Assembly (NCBI RefSeq): GCF_014696065.1
Contig: NZ_JACJPL010000018.1
Location: forward strand, 372,001 to 436,000
Length of the DNA stretch: 64,000 bases
Direction: 5' to 3'
From: Leptolyngbya sp. FACHB-261
GTDB taxonomy: Bacteria; Cyanobacteriota; Cyanobacteriia; FACHB-261
This document shows, piece after piece, positions 26,599 to 36,223 of this stretch. The position numbers were made by a program, and so were the translations under genes. A model generated the notes under the pieces. It did no database searches. It saw only the letters and a list, made by a program, of their open reading frames with translations, and was not told where the DNA came from. The stretch's first letter is position 1; every line of letters begins with the position of its first letter.

Positions 26599-27696
26599 TT
26601 AGAAGAACCAGCCGTAACTGTGCAAGCCTTTGCCTAGCAAGTTAACGCCCAGGTAGCAAATCCAGACGACTAGGAAACCCGTACTGGCTAAAATCGCTGG
26701 GCGTCTACCTTGCCAACCTTTGGTGATGCGAGCGTGCAAATAAGCAGCAAAAACCAGCCAGGTGATTAAGGCCCAAGTCTCTTTGGGATCCCAGCTCCAG
26801 TAGGATCCCCAGGCTTCATTGGCCCACACACCCCCAGCAATAATGCCAATGGTTAGCAACGGAAAGCCCAGACCAATCACGCGATAGCTAATGTTATCCA
26901 GCGTGTCAGCTAAGCTCAGGCGTTGCAAGCTCAAGGCTGGGCTCTGGTCACCTAATTGGCCGGATGACTGGCTGAGTGACTGGTTAGGGAGGTCTAGGAC
27001 TAGGGTGCCACCATCGCTTACTAAGCTATTGCTTAGGCCATGGCTGGCTGGGCTATTAGCTCCTGAGCTATTGATAGCTAGGGCATTGCTTGCTAGCTTC
27101 TCGCTCCCAGGTTTAGCAGAGTCATCAAGCGGCTCACCCTTACGCACCATGCGGAAACCGCCACTGCCTACAGAACTACCCTTGAGCTCGATAGCCTGAC
27201 CTCTTGTGACTACCAGAAAAGCAATCGCCATTAGGCTACCGACCATCAGGGCAGAGTAGCTGAGCATCATCACGGTGACATGCATCATCAGCCAGTTTGA
27301 CTTGAGTGCTGGTACCAAGGGCGATGACGTTTGCATATCGGCGGGCAAAGTCAAGGCGGCGAAAGCTGTGATTGCCATGGCAACTGGAGCTGTGACCACG
27401 CCCACCAGACGGCTGCCACTCATGTTCTCCGCTAGCAGATGGATTGTGGTGATGCCCCAGACCAGAAAGAACAGAGATTCATAAAGATTGCTCAGGGGAA
27501 AGTAACCCGCCTCGATCCAACGAGCGGTTAGTAATCCCGCAATTACAAGATTGGCAACGACCATGCCAGCAGTGCCCAGCTCACCGAGGGCTGGCAGATT
27601 CTTAAAGGCTGCGCCACACCAGTACACCAGCATGGTGAGGAACAGAACCACAAATGCTGTGTTGTCCAGCAGGCTCTGGAGTTGAACCAGATCCAT
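26599..27696 (-). CDS. ccsA: Cytochrome c biogenesis protein, CcsA type (WWD domain)
   Basis: The protein has 365 residues and about eight transmembrane helices. The haem-handling WWD region reads [18 protein letters not shown] and conserved histidines flank it ([24 protein letters not shown]). It is the Ycf5/CcsA partner of CcsB (ResB) in system II, which delivers and attaches haem to apocytochromes on the lumenal side of thylakoids; some databases call this family CcsB. Between TM segments there is a hydrophilic Ser/Gly/Leu-rich loop of about 90 residues (roughly 170-255) that looks unstructured. Confidence 0.93.
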   Translation of the reverse strand: MDLVQLQSLLDNTAFVVLFLTMLVYWCGAAFKNLPALGELGTAGMVVANLVIAGLLTARWIEAGYFPLSNLYESLFFLVWGITTIHLLAENMSGSRLVGVVTAPVAMAITAFAALTLPADMQTSSPLVPALKSNWLMMHVTVMMLSYSALMVGSLMAIAFLVVTRGQAIELKGSSVGSGGFRMVRKGEPLDDSAKPGSEKLASNALAINSSGANSPASHGLSNSLVSDGGTLVLDLPNQSLSQSSGQLGDQSPALSLQRLSLADTLDNISYRVIGLGFPLLTIGIIAGGVWANEAWGSYWSWDPKETWALITWLVFAAYLHARITKGWQGRRPAILASTGFLVVWICYLGVNLLGKGLHSYGWFF

Positions 27697-27733
27697 ACGT
27701 CTCTCCGGAAGCTTGCGCTGTATGAGTCCGTCT

Positions 27734-28669
27734 CTATCCTAAGGCGCTGAGTTGTCCATCCAGTGCCGGAACTTGTTTCTGGTGCGCTTTGGTCGCAAAT
27801 AATCCTGTGCCGCGAACGGCATCAAGGAATGCAAACACAGCCGGACTGTGCAAGGCGTTTGCCAGGATCGCCACACCAATCACCCGTTCGAGATGGCCGG
27901 GTAAGGACAGAGCGGCAACGCCCTGAGGCAGGGGTTCGGTAGCCAAGCGGGGCATAATTGCCACCCCTAACCCTTGAGCCACCATACCCAGAATGGTCGA
28001 ATCTTCTTTGACTCGGTAGCTAACCTTTAGGGAATGTCCTGCGGTGGCACAGTGCCTCAAGATCAAAGGCGTGCAGCCATCGCCGGTGGACAGAATGAAC
28101 GAGTGTGCGGTCAGCTCCTCCCAGGTGAGCTGACCGGAGGTAGGCAGCTCTGGCTCTCGGATCAAGACGACATACTCGTCCCGAGTAATTTCCCAGAAGT
28201 CGAATTCATCAGAGTTCGGCGCGTAGGTTAAACCAATATCTGCTCGGCCCTCGCGCAAGACCTGATCGACCTCATCGTAGTCATCTCTCTCGATAATCGA
28301 GACAGCAATATGGGGAAAGCGGCTGCGAAATCGAGCGATAACAGGTGGCAGCAAATGCGTAGCGGCACTTCGGAACGAAGCCACACACAAGGTTCCGCCC
28401 AGCAGACCTTTTTCTAGGGTGGCTTCATGGCTGATATCGTCCAGCAGTTGAAGCACCTTGTGGGCATGCCGAATAATTCGCTCCCCGACTCCGGTCGGGT
28501 GAGCCCCATGGCGACCACGAGATAATAAAGACACCCCCAGTTCGTCCTCAAGGCTGGCAATGGCATGACTCACTGCTGACTGGGAAATATTGAGCGCTAA
28601 CGCTGCTTCCGTGAAATTCCTGTGCTCGGCTACTGCTACCAATGCCTGGAGCTGAGAAATTTTCATCAA
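27734..28669 (-). CDS. LysR-family transcriptional regulator
   Basis: The protein has 311 residues: N-terminal winged HTH ([40 protein letters not shown]) and a LysR substrate-binding domain ([26 protein letters not shown]-like VAIMPRLA). It is divergent from the small gene at 28804, and an imperfect palindrome ctatattgaatatatag at 28750..28766 lies between them, a candidate operator. Ligand unknown. The nearest same-strand gene downstream is ccsA, 37 bases away, so a joint transcript is possible. Confidence 0.92.
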   Translation of the reverse strand: MMKISQLQALVAVAEHRNFTEAALALNISQSAVSHAIASLEDELGVSLLSRGRHGAHPTGVGERIIRHAHKVLQLLDDISHEATLEKGLLGGTLCVASFRSAATHLLPPVIARFRSRFPHIAVSIIERDDYDEVDQVLREGRADIGLTYAPNSDEFDFWEITRDEYVVLIREPELPTSGQLTWEELTAHSFILSTGDGCTPLILRHCATAGHSLKVSYRVKEDSTILGMVAQGLGVAIMPRLATEPLPQGVAALSLPGHLERVIGVAILANALHSPAVFAFLDAVRGTGLFATKAHQKQVPALDGQLSALG

Positions 28670-28749
28670 TCTTTCCTGTGCCTTAGACGCTATCTATTTT
28701 ACTCATACATCCCAAGCATTTCTTGGATGGATCTTAAAGCAGTTAGTTC

Positions 28750-28766
28750 CTATATTGAATATATAG
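28750..28766. promoter_or_regulatory. Imperfect AT-rich palindrome in the LysR divergent promoter
   Basis: ctatattgaatatatag is a 17-base near-palindrome 80 bases upstream of the LysR start and 38 upstream of the small gene. Position fits an autoregulatory LysR site; this is inference. Confidence 0.35.
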
Positions 28767-28803
28767 ATACGAACAACACAAAGTACAAAACAAGGTAAGT
28801 TCA

Positions 28804-29073
28804 ATGCGTTTAGCAGTGACCAACACAGCTATCTATAAAGCTCGTCAACCTCGCCGTTCCTGGTCTCTATTATCCATCCTAAAAAGTGTTTGTCAACGCC
28901 TTCTAAACAGTCTAGTTGACCAGGATGAACTGAAGGTTTGGGAAGACAGTGATCGTGATGGCAATGCTTGCTGGTATGTCTACGATCGGCGTTCTGAGCG
29001 GCATCTAAGCTTTGCTTCTGAAGCAGAAGTGCGCACCTGGATTGAGCAGCGCTATTACAGTAACTCCTATTAG
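28804..29073 (+). CDS. Small hypothetical protein, 89 residues
   Basis: Basic N-terminal half (KARQPRRSWSLLSILKSVCQ) and an acidic/aromatic C-terminal half (ELKVWEDSDRDGNACWYVYD, SEAEVRTWIEQRYY). No signal peptide or transmembrane segment. The family is unknown to me. It is divergent from the LysR gene, the usual arrangement for a LysR target, and is followed by a perfect terminator hairpin. A real gene is likely. Confidence 0.6.
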   Translation: MRLAVTNTAIYKARQPRRSWSLLSILKSVCQRLLNSLVDQDELKVWEDSDRDGNACWYVYDRRSERHLSFASEAEVRTWIEQRYYSNSY

Positions 29074-29201
29074 AGTTCTCAGTAGTCAAGTAGATCTGCA
29101 AGCAATGCTGAGCTATTGACTAGAACTCTATGGATGATCCAATAATCTACTGTCTGCCGTTAAGACGGCACAAAGTTAGCAATGCCCGCCCGTGCAGGTT
29201 G

Positions 29202-29241
29202 AATACAAGGGAAGACCACTTGAGCGGTCTTCCCTTGTATT
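29202..29241. terminator. Bidirectional terminator between convergent genes
   Basis: Perfect 16-base arms (aatacaagggaagacc) with an 8-base loop lie between the small gene at 28804 and xth. T-rich sequence (TTGTATTGTGTTTT) follows on the plus strand. Confidence 0.85.
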
Positions 29242-29292
29242 GTGTTTTAGCTTGTATTTTTTGGGTGATTTAAAAACAGCTTTCAAAAACAG

Positions 29293-30078
29293 CTATTGAA
29301 TATCAACAATCACTGGCGTGTGATCACTGGGTTTCTCAAGTTTTCTAGGAGCTACATCAATCGTGCAAGCTGTTGCCCTTTGATACAGGTTTGGGGTGAG
29401 ATAGTGATGGTCAATCCGCCAACCTCGGTTGCGTTGAAAGGAGCCAGAGCGATAGTCCCACCAGCTAAAATGACCCGCCTCAGCCGTGAATTTGCGAAAA
29501 GCATCAGCGAACCCCAGCTCTAGAACAGCCCGTAAGGCTTGGCGTTCAGGGTCCGAGGCCATGATGTGATTGCTGCGATTCTTGGGATCATGAATGTCTC
29601 GGTCTTCTAGGGCAATATTGAAATCACCACAAATCAACAGATCTTGATCGGGTAAAAAGGCTTGCAGATATTGACGTAAGGTTTGCAGCCAGCGCAATTT
29701 GTACTGATATTTGTCGCTGCCAATTTCCGAGCCGTTGGGCACATAGAGATTAACAATGCGGATGCCTTCCAGCACGCCGGTAATCACTCGTTTTTGCACT
29801 TCCAACTCATCAGGCACAGACTCACCCAGAACCGGCACAAATCCTGTACTCACTTCAGTTAGCGGGGTTCGGCTGAGCAGAGCTACACCGTTATAGGATT
29901 TTTGACCGCAGAAGTAAGCCTGATAGCCTAGCTCGGCGAAACTCGCTTGCGGAAAATCAGCATCAACGACTTTGGTTTCCTGCAAACAGAGGACATCGAC
30001 AGGATTTGCCTGTAACCACTGGCTGACATGAGCCAAGCGAGTCCGAACTGAATTAACGTTCCAAGTAGCAATTCTCAT
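29293..30078 (-). CDS. xth: Exodeoxyribonuclease III / AP endonuclease
   Basis: The protein has 261 residues, usual length. Motifs of the Xth/ExoA family: RIATWNVNSVRTRL, CLQETKV, GYQAYFCGQKSYNGVA, CGDFNIAL, and the C-terminal WRIDHHYLTP and SDHTPVIVDI. It cuts DNA 5' of abasic sites in base excision repair. It overlaps the upstream glycosyltransferase gene by 4 bases. Confidence 0.96.
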   Translation of the reverse strand: MRIATWNVNSVRTRLAHVSQWLQANPVDVLCLQETKVVDADFPQASFAELGYQAYFCGQKSYNGVALLSRTPLTEVSTGFVPVLGESVPDELEVQKRVITGVLEGIRIVNLYVPNGSEIGSDKYQYKLRWLQTLRQYLQAFLPDQDLLICGDFNIALEDRDIHDPKNRSNHIMASDPERQALRAVLELGFADAFRKFTAEAGHFSWWDYRSGSFQRNRGWRIDHHYLTPNLYQRATACTIDVAPRKLEKPSDHTPVIVDIQ

Positions 30079-31685
30079 GAATTTAGGTTTGCCGTAGCAC
30101 CATAAGGCCAGGGGTAAGGACGCAGCTGTTGTTCACAGCGATAGATATTAAAAACCTGGATGTCAGCTCCGCCACGGCGGATTGTAATACGGCCCAAGTG
30201 CGTCATCGCCGCGAAATAATCCTGGTAGCGGCTTAAGCTCTCTAAGTTGCCTTCATACAGCTCGGAGGTGACATATAAGGCGCTTTTGCCGAGCCACTGC
30301 TGCGCCTGACTCCAATAGGCAAAACCGCGAGGATCAACATCAAAGCAGGTAATCGGTTTGGTAAACAGCGGCGCTAAAGCCATCGCTACATAACCGCTTA
30401 AGAAAAACCGATTGGTGAATACAAAGTCAGCTTTAGCTAGTTCTGCACTGAACTGAGGCGACTGGGCAAAACCTTGGCGCAATTGTTGGATATCAGTGAG
30501 CTGAATCGAAGCGTCTGACTGCACCGGCACCCAGCCACCCAACAGAGCTTGATCGCCATCCTTCTGCAAAAGTCCAGTGTTGACGTGCAGCAGAACAACT
30601 GTGAACAGCAGGACGATGCTCACGCCTGAACCCCACAGCCAATAGTGAACTCGCTGGGGTGTCTTTTCCTGTACCTGCGCCACCCAAGCACCGAGCAGCA
30701 GCGTTGCCCCCCAGAAACCCGGCATGTGCCAACTGGGCAGGACTGGACGGTAGCCCCCTAGCAGCGTAAACCCCAAGATCAGCGGCAGCGACACCCATAA
30801 AATCAAGCTTTGCTTTTGTTGAATCAGGGACTGGTGAGCTGAGTAGTTGTGGTTCTTTTTAGCGAACCCACTCGGAACTATCCTCCAAAATGCCGTGCGT
30901 AAACTCACCCACCACAAGGGAAAACCGAAAGTGGGAAATAAGCAACCGATGCCAACTAAGAAGGTTCCCAGCAGTCTTTCAGGGTTGTAAGCTGCCTCAG
31001 GAATGGCCCTGGTTGCCTGAAAGCGGAAAGATACCCAGTCGTGTTGAATATTCCACAGCCACACGGGGGTCAAAGCGCTCAAAAATAGCACGACGGCTAA
31101 GGCTGTCCAGGGGGATTTTAAGGCGGAGCGGTGGTTTGAACTGGTGAGGCAAAACGCCACCAAGCCCAGACCCAAAATGAAACCGTGGTACTTGCCCAAA
31201 CAGGTCAAACCCAGCAATAGACCCAGTCCCACTAGGCGATAGCTGGGCCGATAGATAGCAGAATGAGCGAAAAACTCATTGACCGCTAAATAGAGGCTGG
31301 CACTCCAAAAAAACAGTAGTGGCGTATCCGGCAAGGTCAAAACGCCAAAGCCAACTTGAAAAAAAGGAATGACGGTTGCAATCGCTAGCGTGAGCGTTGC
31401 TACTTTGTTGGAAAAAAGCTTTTGGCTCGTGAGATAGAGCAAATACAGGCTGGCTGTATAAAGCAGCAGCGTTCCCAAGCGGATGGTGAACTGTGAGACT
31501 TCACCGGTCAGCCAGGGACCCAAACCCGTAGTGAAGGCAACTAGCGGCGGGTGATCGAAATAGCTCAGTCGGGGATTGAGACTGTATGCGAAGTAGTAAG
31601 CCTCGTCAAAACCGGGCGGCAACCAGGCCGCAATTGCGGCTCGAAGCACCAGCCCCCAACCGAGCAGAAACACCCATCGATTCAT
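30075..31685 (-). CDS. GT39/ArnT-like membrane glycosyltransferase
   Basis: The protein has 536 residues, with about ten hydrophobic helices. The first lumenal loop holds FDEAYYFAYS and YFDHPPLVAF, the Asp-containing motif of dolichyl-phosphate-mannose/ArnT-type (PMT_2) enzymes. These move a sugar from a polyprenyl-phosphate carrier to a protein or lipid outside the cytoplasm. It is translationally coupled to xth (4-base overlap), an unusual partner. Acceptor unknown. Confidence 0.85.
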   Translation of the reverse strand: MNRWVFLLGWGLVLRAAIAAWLPPGFDEAYYFAYSLNPRLSYFDHPPLVAFTTGLGPWLTGEVSQFTIRLGTLLLYTASLYLLYLTSQKLFSNKVATLTLAIATVIPFFQVGFGVLTLPDTPLLFFWSASLYLAVNEFFAHSAIYRPSYRLVGLGLLLGLTCLGKYHGFILGLGLVAFCLTSSNHRSALKSPWTALAVVLFLSALTPVWLWNIQHDWVSFRFQATRAIPEAAYNPERLLGTFLVGIGCLFPTFGFPLWWVSLRTAFWRIVPSGFAKKNHNYSAHQSLIQQKQSLILWVSLPLILGFTLLGGYRPVLPSWHMPGFWGATLLLGAWVAQVQEKTPQRVHYWLWGSGVSIVLLFTVVLLHVNTGLLQKDGDQALLGGWVPVQSDASIQLTDIQQLRQGFAQSPQFSAELAKADFVFTNRFFLSGYVAMALAPLFTKPITCFDVDPRGFAYWSQAQQWLGKSALYVTSELYEGNLESLSRYQDYFAAMTHLGRITIRRGGADIQVFNIYRCEQQLRPYPWPYGATANLNS

Positions 31686-31734
31686 GATTATTGCAATTCA
31701 ATCTGAGCCAGCGACTCCCTCAATTGAGGAGCCC

Positions 31735-32397
31735 TTACCCCTCTGCAATGCCAGCACTGGGGCACAGAGAAGCCAATTCACAGATACCACAGTTCGGTTT
31801 GCGGGCATTGCAAACCGCTCGCCCGTGGTAGATCAGCCGAATCGACCAATTCTCCCAATCTTCTTGAGGCAGCAATTTCATCAAATCGCGCTCAATGCGA
31901 ATGGGATCTTGGTAATCTGTGAGCCCCAAGCGACCACTTAACCGTTTGACGTGCGTGTCCACGGTAACGCCTGCATGAATATCGTAAACGTAGGCCAGAA
32001 CCACATTGGCAGTTTTGCGGGCTACACCGGGCAGCTTCAGCAGGTCTTCCATGCGATTGGGCAGCTTGCCGTTGAAGTCTTCCAAGATCATGTGGCAGGC
32101 GGCCCGGATATTCTTGGCTTTGTTGCGATAGAAGCCTGTCGAGCGCACCAGGCTTTCTAGTTCTTCAGGATCGGCATTAGCCAGAGCTTGAGCATCTGGA
32201 AAACGCGCAAACAAAGCGGGCGTCACCAGGTTGACCCGTTCGTCAGTACATTGGGCTGAAAGAATCACAGCCACCAGCAACTGCACAGGGGTTTCATAGT
32301 TGAGGGTGCAGGGCGCTTCGGGATAGAGACGCTTAAGCTGCATCAAGATCTCTAGCGCCCGCTGCTTCTTAGCGGCGAGCTTACGGGCAACGGCCAT
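31735..32397 (-). CDS. nth: Endonuclease III
   Basis: The protein has 220 residues. Helix-hairpin-helix LLKLPGVARKTANVVLAYVY carries the catalytic Lys region, followed by VDTHVKRLSGRLGL with the catalytic Asp. The C-terminal iron-sulfur ligands are seen as CNARKPNCGICELASLCP. It is a glycosylase/AP lyase for oxidised pyrimidines. It starts 2 bases after rseP. Confidence 0.96.
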   Translation of the reverse strand: MAVARKLAAKKQRALEILMQLKRLYPEAPCTLNYETPVQLLVAVILSAQCTDERVNLVTPALFARFPDAQALANADPEELESLVRSTGFYRNKAKNIRAACHMILEDFNGKLPNRMEDLLKLPGVARKTANVVLAYVYDIHAGVTVDTHVKRLSGRLGLTDYQDPIRIERDLMKLLPQEDWENWSIRLIYHGRAVCNARKPNCGICELASLCPSAGIAEG

Positions 32398-32399
32398 GC

Positions 32400-33497
32400 T
32401 TAAGGAACACTACCAGGGGCAATCAGCATCAGGGTGTCTTTGATGATCAGAAACACGCCCAAGCCTAGTAGCATGACCAGCCCTGTCTGCATCACGCCAG
32501 CTTGAATGGTCTCCGGAAGGGGCTTACCACGAACCGCTTCCACCAACAGAAATGACAATTGGCCGCCATCTAACGCCGGTAAGGGCAGAATGTTGATAAT
32601 CGCCAGGTTGATGCTGATGGCTGCGGTGATCGTGAACAGTGTGCGCCAGTCGTTTTGGGCATAGCGAGAGGCATCAGCCACAATGCGCACGGGACCGCCA
32701 AGTTGGTCTGCCGTCTCACTGAAGTTGCTCACCAAGCGCCCTAAGCCCTGCAAAATGCCAAGCGTCTGCCGTTGGTACTCGTTGGTGGCTTGACTAAATA
32801 GCTCCCCCAGGCTTTGGGGACGGCGGTACTGCACAATCGCGTTCGGGCCAATCACGACCCCGATCCGATAAGTATCGTCTACCCGCTGCGGCTGAACTGT
32901 CAGGTCCAGGACCTCATCGCCCCGCTTGACGCGTAGGGGCAGGGGTTTCTCGCCATTGGACTGGATCAGCTGGGTGAATTGCTGGCTGACCTGCTCAGAG
33001 GCTCCCAATTCTTGATCTCCAGCTTGCAGCACAATATCGCCGGCTTTTAGGCCAGCCTGTTGAGCTGCCGAAGGTGTCTCAGCACTAACTGTGGTCTGCT
33101 GAATCGTAATCCCTGGCTGCTGAACGCCAACGGGAACGCCGACAAAGCCGACTTGGGTTACTAGGACGATATAAGCGAAAAGTAAGTTAGAGATCACACC
33201 CGCACTGATCACAATCGCCCGGTCCAGAATTGGACGATTCTTTAGCAGGTCAGGGTCGTTGGCAGGAATAGTACTGTCAGGGTCATCGTCTGGAAAACCG
33301 ACATAGCCACCCAAGGGAAACCCCCGCAGCGCATACTCGGTCTGCTGTCCCTGGTACTTCCAGAGAATAGGCCCAAAGCCAATCGAGAAGCGGTTAACGT
33401 GGATCCCCTGCCAGCGAGCTGCCAGAAAGTGACCCAGTTCATGAACCACAATCAGCAGAGCTAAAACCCCAATCGCCGCCAGAATGAACATAGCCAA
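32400..33497 (-). CDS. rseP: Site-2 zinc metalloprotease RseP
   Basis: The protein has 365 residues. The zinc motif HELGHFLAARW is in the first transmembrane segment, a single PDZ domain occupies about 115-190 (AAQQAGLKAGDIVLQAGDQ), and the third zinc-ligand region is LPLPALDGGQ. RseP-type proteases cut transmembrane anchors of regulators and leftover signal peptides. It is the first gene of an operon with nth. Confidence 0.95.
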   Translation of the reverse strand: MAMFILAAIGVLALLIVVHELGHFLAARWQGIHVNRFSIGFGPILWKYQGQQTEYALRGFPLGGYVGFPDDDPDSTIPANDPDLLKNRPILDRAIVISAGVISNLLFAYIVLVTQVGFVGVPVGVQQPGITIQQTTVSAETPSAAQQAGLKAGDIVLQAGDQELGASEQVSQQFTQLIQSNGEKPLPLRVKRGDEVLDLTVQPQRVDDTYRIGVVIGPNAIVQYRRPQSLGELFSQATNEYQRQTLGILQGLGRLVSNFSETADQLGGPVRIVADASRYAQNDWRTLFTITAAISINLAIINILPLPALDGGQLSFLLVEAVRGKPLPETIQAGVMQTGLVMLLGLGVFLIIKDTLMLIAPGSVP

Positions 33498-33678
33498 CCA
33501 GTAAGTGTCTTCTTAATCTTACTGAGCCAGTGGGTTCTTGCTTTCGGTTGCCCGTACCCGGACCTCTTGCCCCCACCTGAAATCGAGATTAGAATTGCCG
33601 AAAATGGTTAATTCCAAGCCAGCTTTTCTCCGTTTGCTGTTGGATTTAGCCAGGGCCAGGCCAGAGAATCTAGACAAG

Positions 33679-33710
33679 AAAAAGCAGCCCGTTTGTCTCG
33701 GCAGGCTGCT
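33679..33710 (-). terminator. Rho-independent terminator after rqcH
   Basis: Minus-strand stem agcagcc / gggctgct followed by TTTTTC, about 135 bases after the rqcH stop and upstream of the rseP promoter region. Confidence 0.75.
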
Positions 33711-33845
33711 CCCGTGGTTCATCGTTCGTTGTCTCTAAACATAGGAAGTCACCCGAGCTTGCTGTACGATTCCGCAGCAGCACTCTGGTACTGATCCTTA
33801 CTGCAGATAGTGTAACAAGAGATACGACCGGATAGCAAAGAAAAT

Positions 33846-35573
33846 TTACGTCTCCTGACTTTTCACCCGATTGGGTTGTCCCCAGATCACAGTCTGCGAG
33901 CGGTAGGTGATCATGCCGGGCCGAAACCCTTTCAGTCGCAGCACATCGGACGGGTGCACGTAGACCACTGGCACCTGTTCACTCTGCCGCGCTCGGCTGT
34001 GATAGGCAGCTACATCAGCCGCTGCCTTGAGGTCGGCCTCGTCAGGAACCTGCCCAGGTTCCAGGCGTAACAGCACATGGCTACCGGGAATCTCCTGAGC
34101 ATGAAACCATAGGTCATAGTCAGTTGCGATCTTAAAGGTCAGCAGGTCGTTCTGGCGGTTATTGCGTCCGACCAGAATTTCTAGGTTGCTAGGCGTGCGG
34201 TAATGGTGAAATTCGGCAGTCGAGCTAGGTGTTCCTTTGGCCGGTCGGTAGTCAGGATCTTCTAGATAGTTCTGCTGAATGAGTTCCTCGCGGACTTCGT
34301 CTAGGGCTAGTCGGTCAGCCTTCTCGGTCCCCAGTTGTTGAACCGCAGCTTCGACCTGCTCCAGATACTGGATCTCTTCGTCCACTTGAGCGAGCAGAGG
34401 CTCGACAGCCTCGCGGGCACGGCGGGCCTTTTGATGCCGTTTGTAGAGCAACTGGGCGTTCTGCACCGCGTTGCGCTCTGGATCTAAGGGAATGGCTATC
34501 GGTTCGCCGGTTTCAAAATCCTGAAGCACGATTTGAGTCAAGCCCGGTTGCCACTCCTGCAAATGGGCCATGAGCAGATCGGCTTGGGTCTTAATCTCGT
34601 CAGCCCGGTCAGATTGACCGAGGCGATCGTGAAAGGTTTGCGCTTTGGTCTGCAGCTTACTTAAACGGTTGCCGAGCACCTGAAGCACTTGGGCACGACG
34701 CTGGGTTAAAGTTTGAGTCGCGACTTCATGCTGATAGTAGCTATTTAGCAGGGTCTGGACATCGGGAGTCGGGCCGCGCAACTGCCAGCCCAAGACGGTG
34801 TAGCCCGTTGCTGTTAAACCGGGCGTAAACTTGCGGGTTTCTAGAGCGGTTAGCCAATCGCGCCAGGCAGCAAACAGATTCTGCCACTGCTCGGAGCTCA
34901 GGTCAGCCGTTGAAGTTTCCGGTTGGCACCTGGCCTCACGGATCAGCGACAACACCAAAGGCGAGCTCAAACCTCGGTAAGGTTGCAGCAAGTTGCGCTT
35001 GAGCGGCCCTGGCACTAAAGCCACACGCTCCTGCCAGCGCTCAAAAGACTCGTTGAGGCTGGGCATGGTAGCTGTGAGCGCCGGCGGCAGTTCGTAGGGA
35101 CGCCCAGTTAGCACGGGCCGAACGCTTGACTGCTTCTCGCTCACCTGATGGGCCACGCTGACCACCAGACCCTGAGCATCGACCAGCACTAGATTGCTGT
35201 ACTTACCCATGATTTCGGCGTAGAGATGGCAAATCACCGAGTCCCCAGGCCGACGGGCAAATTGTAAGTCCAAGACGCGCTCCCAGGGAGCTGCTAGTTC
35301 CAGAGATACCAGCGCTAAACCATTGAGAGCATGGCGCAACTGCTCGCTAAAGGTAAAGGTGTCGGGGGTACGCGGCGGTGGATCGCCCAAGTGTAGCCGC
35401 GCAAATTGAGGATGCCAGGATAGGGTCAGCCAACCTCGGTTCTGCAAGGTGCGCAAGCCTAACGCCAAGGTGGTGCGATCTAGCTGATAGACCTGCTCAA
35501 GCCGGGCGGGTAGCCAAAGCTGACGCAGTTCTTCGACAGCGGCAACCAATGTAGTGAAATCGACGGCTTGCAA
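33846..35573 (-). CDS. rqcH: NFACT family protein (RqcH/Rqc2 homologue)
   Basis: The protein has 575 residues. The NFACT-N domain begins MQAVDFTTLVAAVEELRQLW; a long central coiled coil (about 300-430) is followed by NFACT-R (DUF814), with NLEILVGRNNRQNDLLTFK, DLWFHAQEIPGSHVLLR and the C-terminal RLKGFRPGMITYR. RqcH binds stalled 50S subunits with peptidyl-tRNA and directs alanine tailing. Older names are fibronectin-binding protein A. Single gene with its own terminator. Confidence 0.93.
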   Translation of the reverse strand: MQAVDFTTLVAAVEELRQLWLPARLEQVYQLDRTTLALGLRTLQNRGWLTLSWHPQFARLHLGDPPPRTPDTFTFSEQLRHALNGLALVSLELAAPWERVLDLQFARRPGDSVICHLYAEIMGKYSNLVLVDAQGLVVSVAHQVSEKQSSVRPVLTGRPYELPPALTATMPSLNESFERWQERVALVPGPLKRNLLQPYRGLSSPLVLSLIREARCQPETSTADLSSEQWQNLFAAWRDWLTALETRKFTPGLTATGYTVLGWQLRGPTPDVQTLLNSYYQHEVATQTLTQRRAQVLQVLGNRLSKLQTKAQTFHDRLGQSDRADEIKTQADLLMAHLQEWQPGLTQIVLQDFETGEPIAIPLDPERNAVQNAQLLYKRHQKARRAREAVEPLLAQVDEEIQYLEQVEAAVQQLGTEKADRLALDEVREELIQQNYLEDPDYRPAKGTPSSTAEFHHYRTPSNLEILVGRNNRQNDLLTFKIATDYDLWFHAQEIPGSHVLLRLEPGQVPDEADLKAAADVAAYHSRARQSEQVPVVYVHPSDVLRLKGFRPGMITYRSQTVIWGQPNRVKSQET

Positions 35574-35755
35574 GGGCTTAGCTCAGCGTAAAGTGAATAT
35601 TCCAGGCTGGAAAGTGGCAAGTATGACCTGAAACAGCACAAATTGGCCTATTTCAGTCATTTTCTGACTTGTTGACCTCTAAAGATTCTCGATACCATAG
35701 AGGTCAAATCAGAAGTTAAGTTTTTATAAGCTTCCCACCCATATGAAGGTATGCC

Positions 35756-36022
35756 ATGGACAACATCCGGCTGATCAACATCGGGTTCGGGAACATTGTG
35801 TCTGGCAACCGCGTGGTAGCAATTGTTAGCCCGGAATCCGCTCCTATCAAGCGTATCATCAGCGATGCTCGCGATCGGGGTCAGCTAATCGACGCGACCT
35901 ATGGCCGTCGCACCCGTGCTGTGATCATTACCGACTCTAGCCATGTAATTCTTTCAGCCATCCAACCTGAAACTGTGGCGAACCGCTTTGTCATCGGCAA
36001 AGACAGTCACTCAGACGAGTAG
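35756..36022 (+). CDS. RemA-like DUF370 protein
   Basis: The protein has 88 residues: [20 protein letters not shown], then [34 protein letters not shown]. This is the DUF370/RemA family; in Bacillus, RemA binds DNA in a halo-like oligomer and regulates matrix and osmoprotection genes. A DUF370-gmk pairing is a conserved gene order in many bacteria and is kept here (gmk begins 201 bases later). Its function in cyanobacteria is not established. Confidence 0.92.
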   Translation: MDNIRLINIGFGNIVSGNRVVAIVSPESAPIKRIISDARDRGQLIDATYGRRTRAVIITDSSHVILSAIQPETVANRFVIGKDSHSDE

Positions 36023-36223
36023 AAGTCTCCTGTTTATTGGCTCCATTTCTACAAACCGGCGGGATCTATAGCTCGGGCTCCTTAGCTGTGGATATCTGGA
36101 TATCTAGAGCCCAGACACACAAATTCCAGACCAATACCCAGTCAATACATATAGATAACGACAGGCTCATCAACCCGGACAACCCCCATCCTCACTCCCA
36201 TTTTTAGACACTGAGAGGTGACT

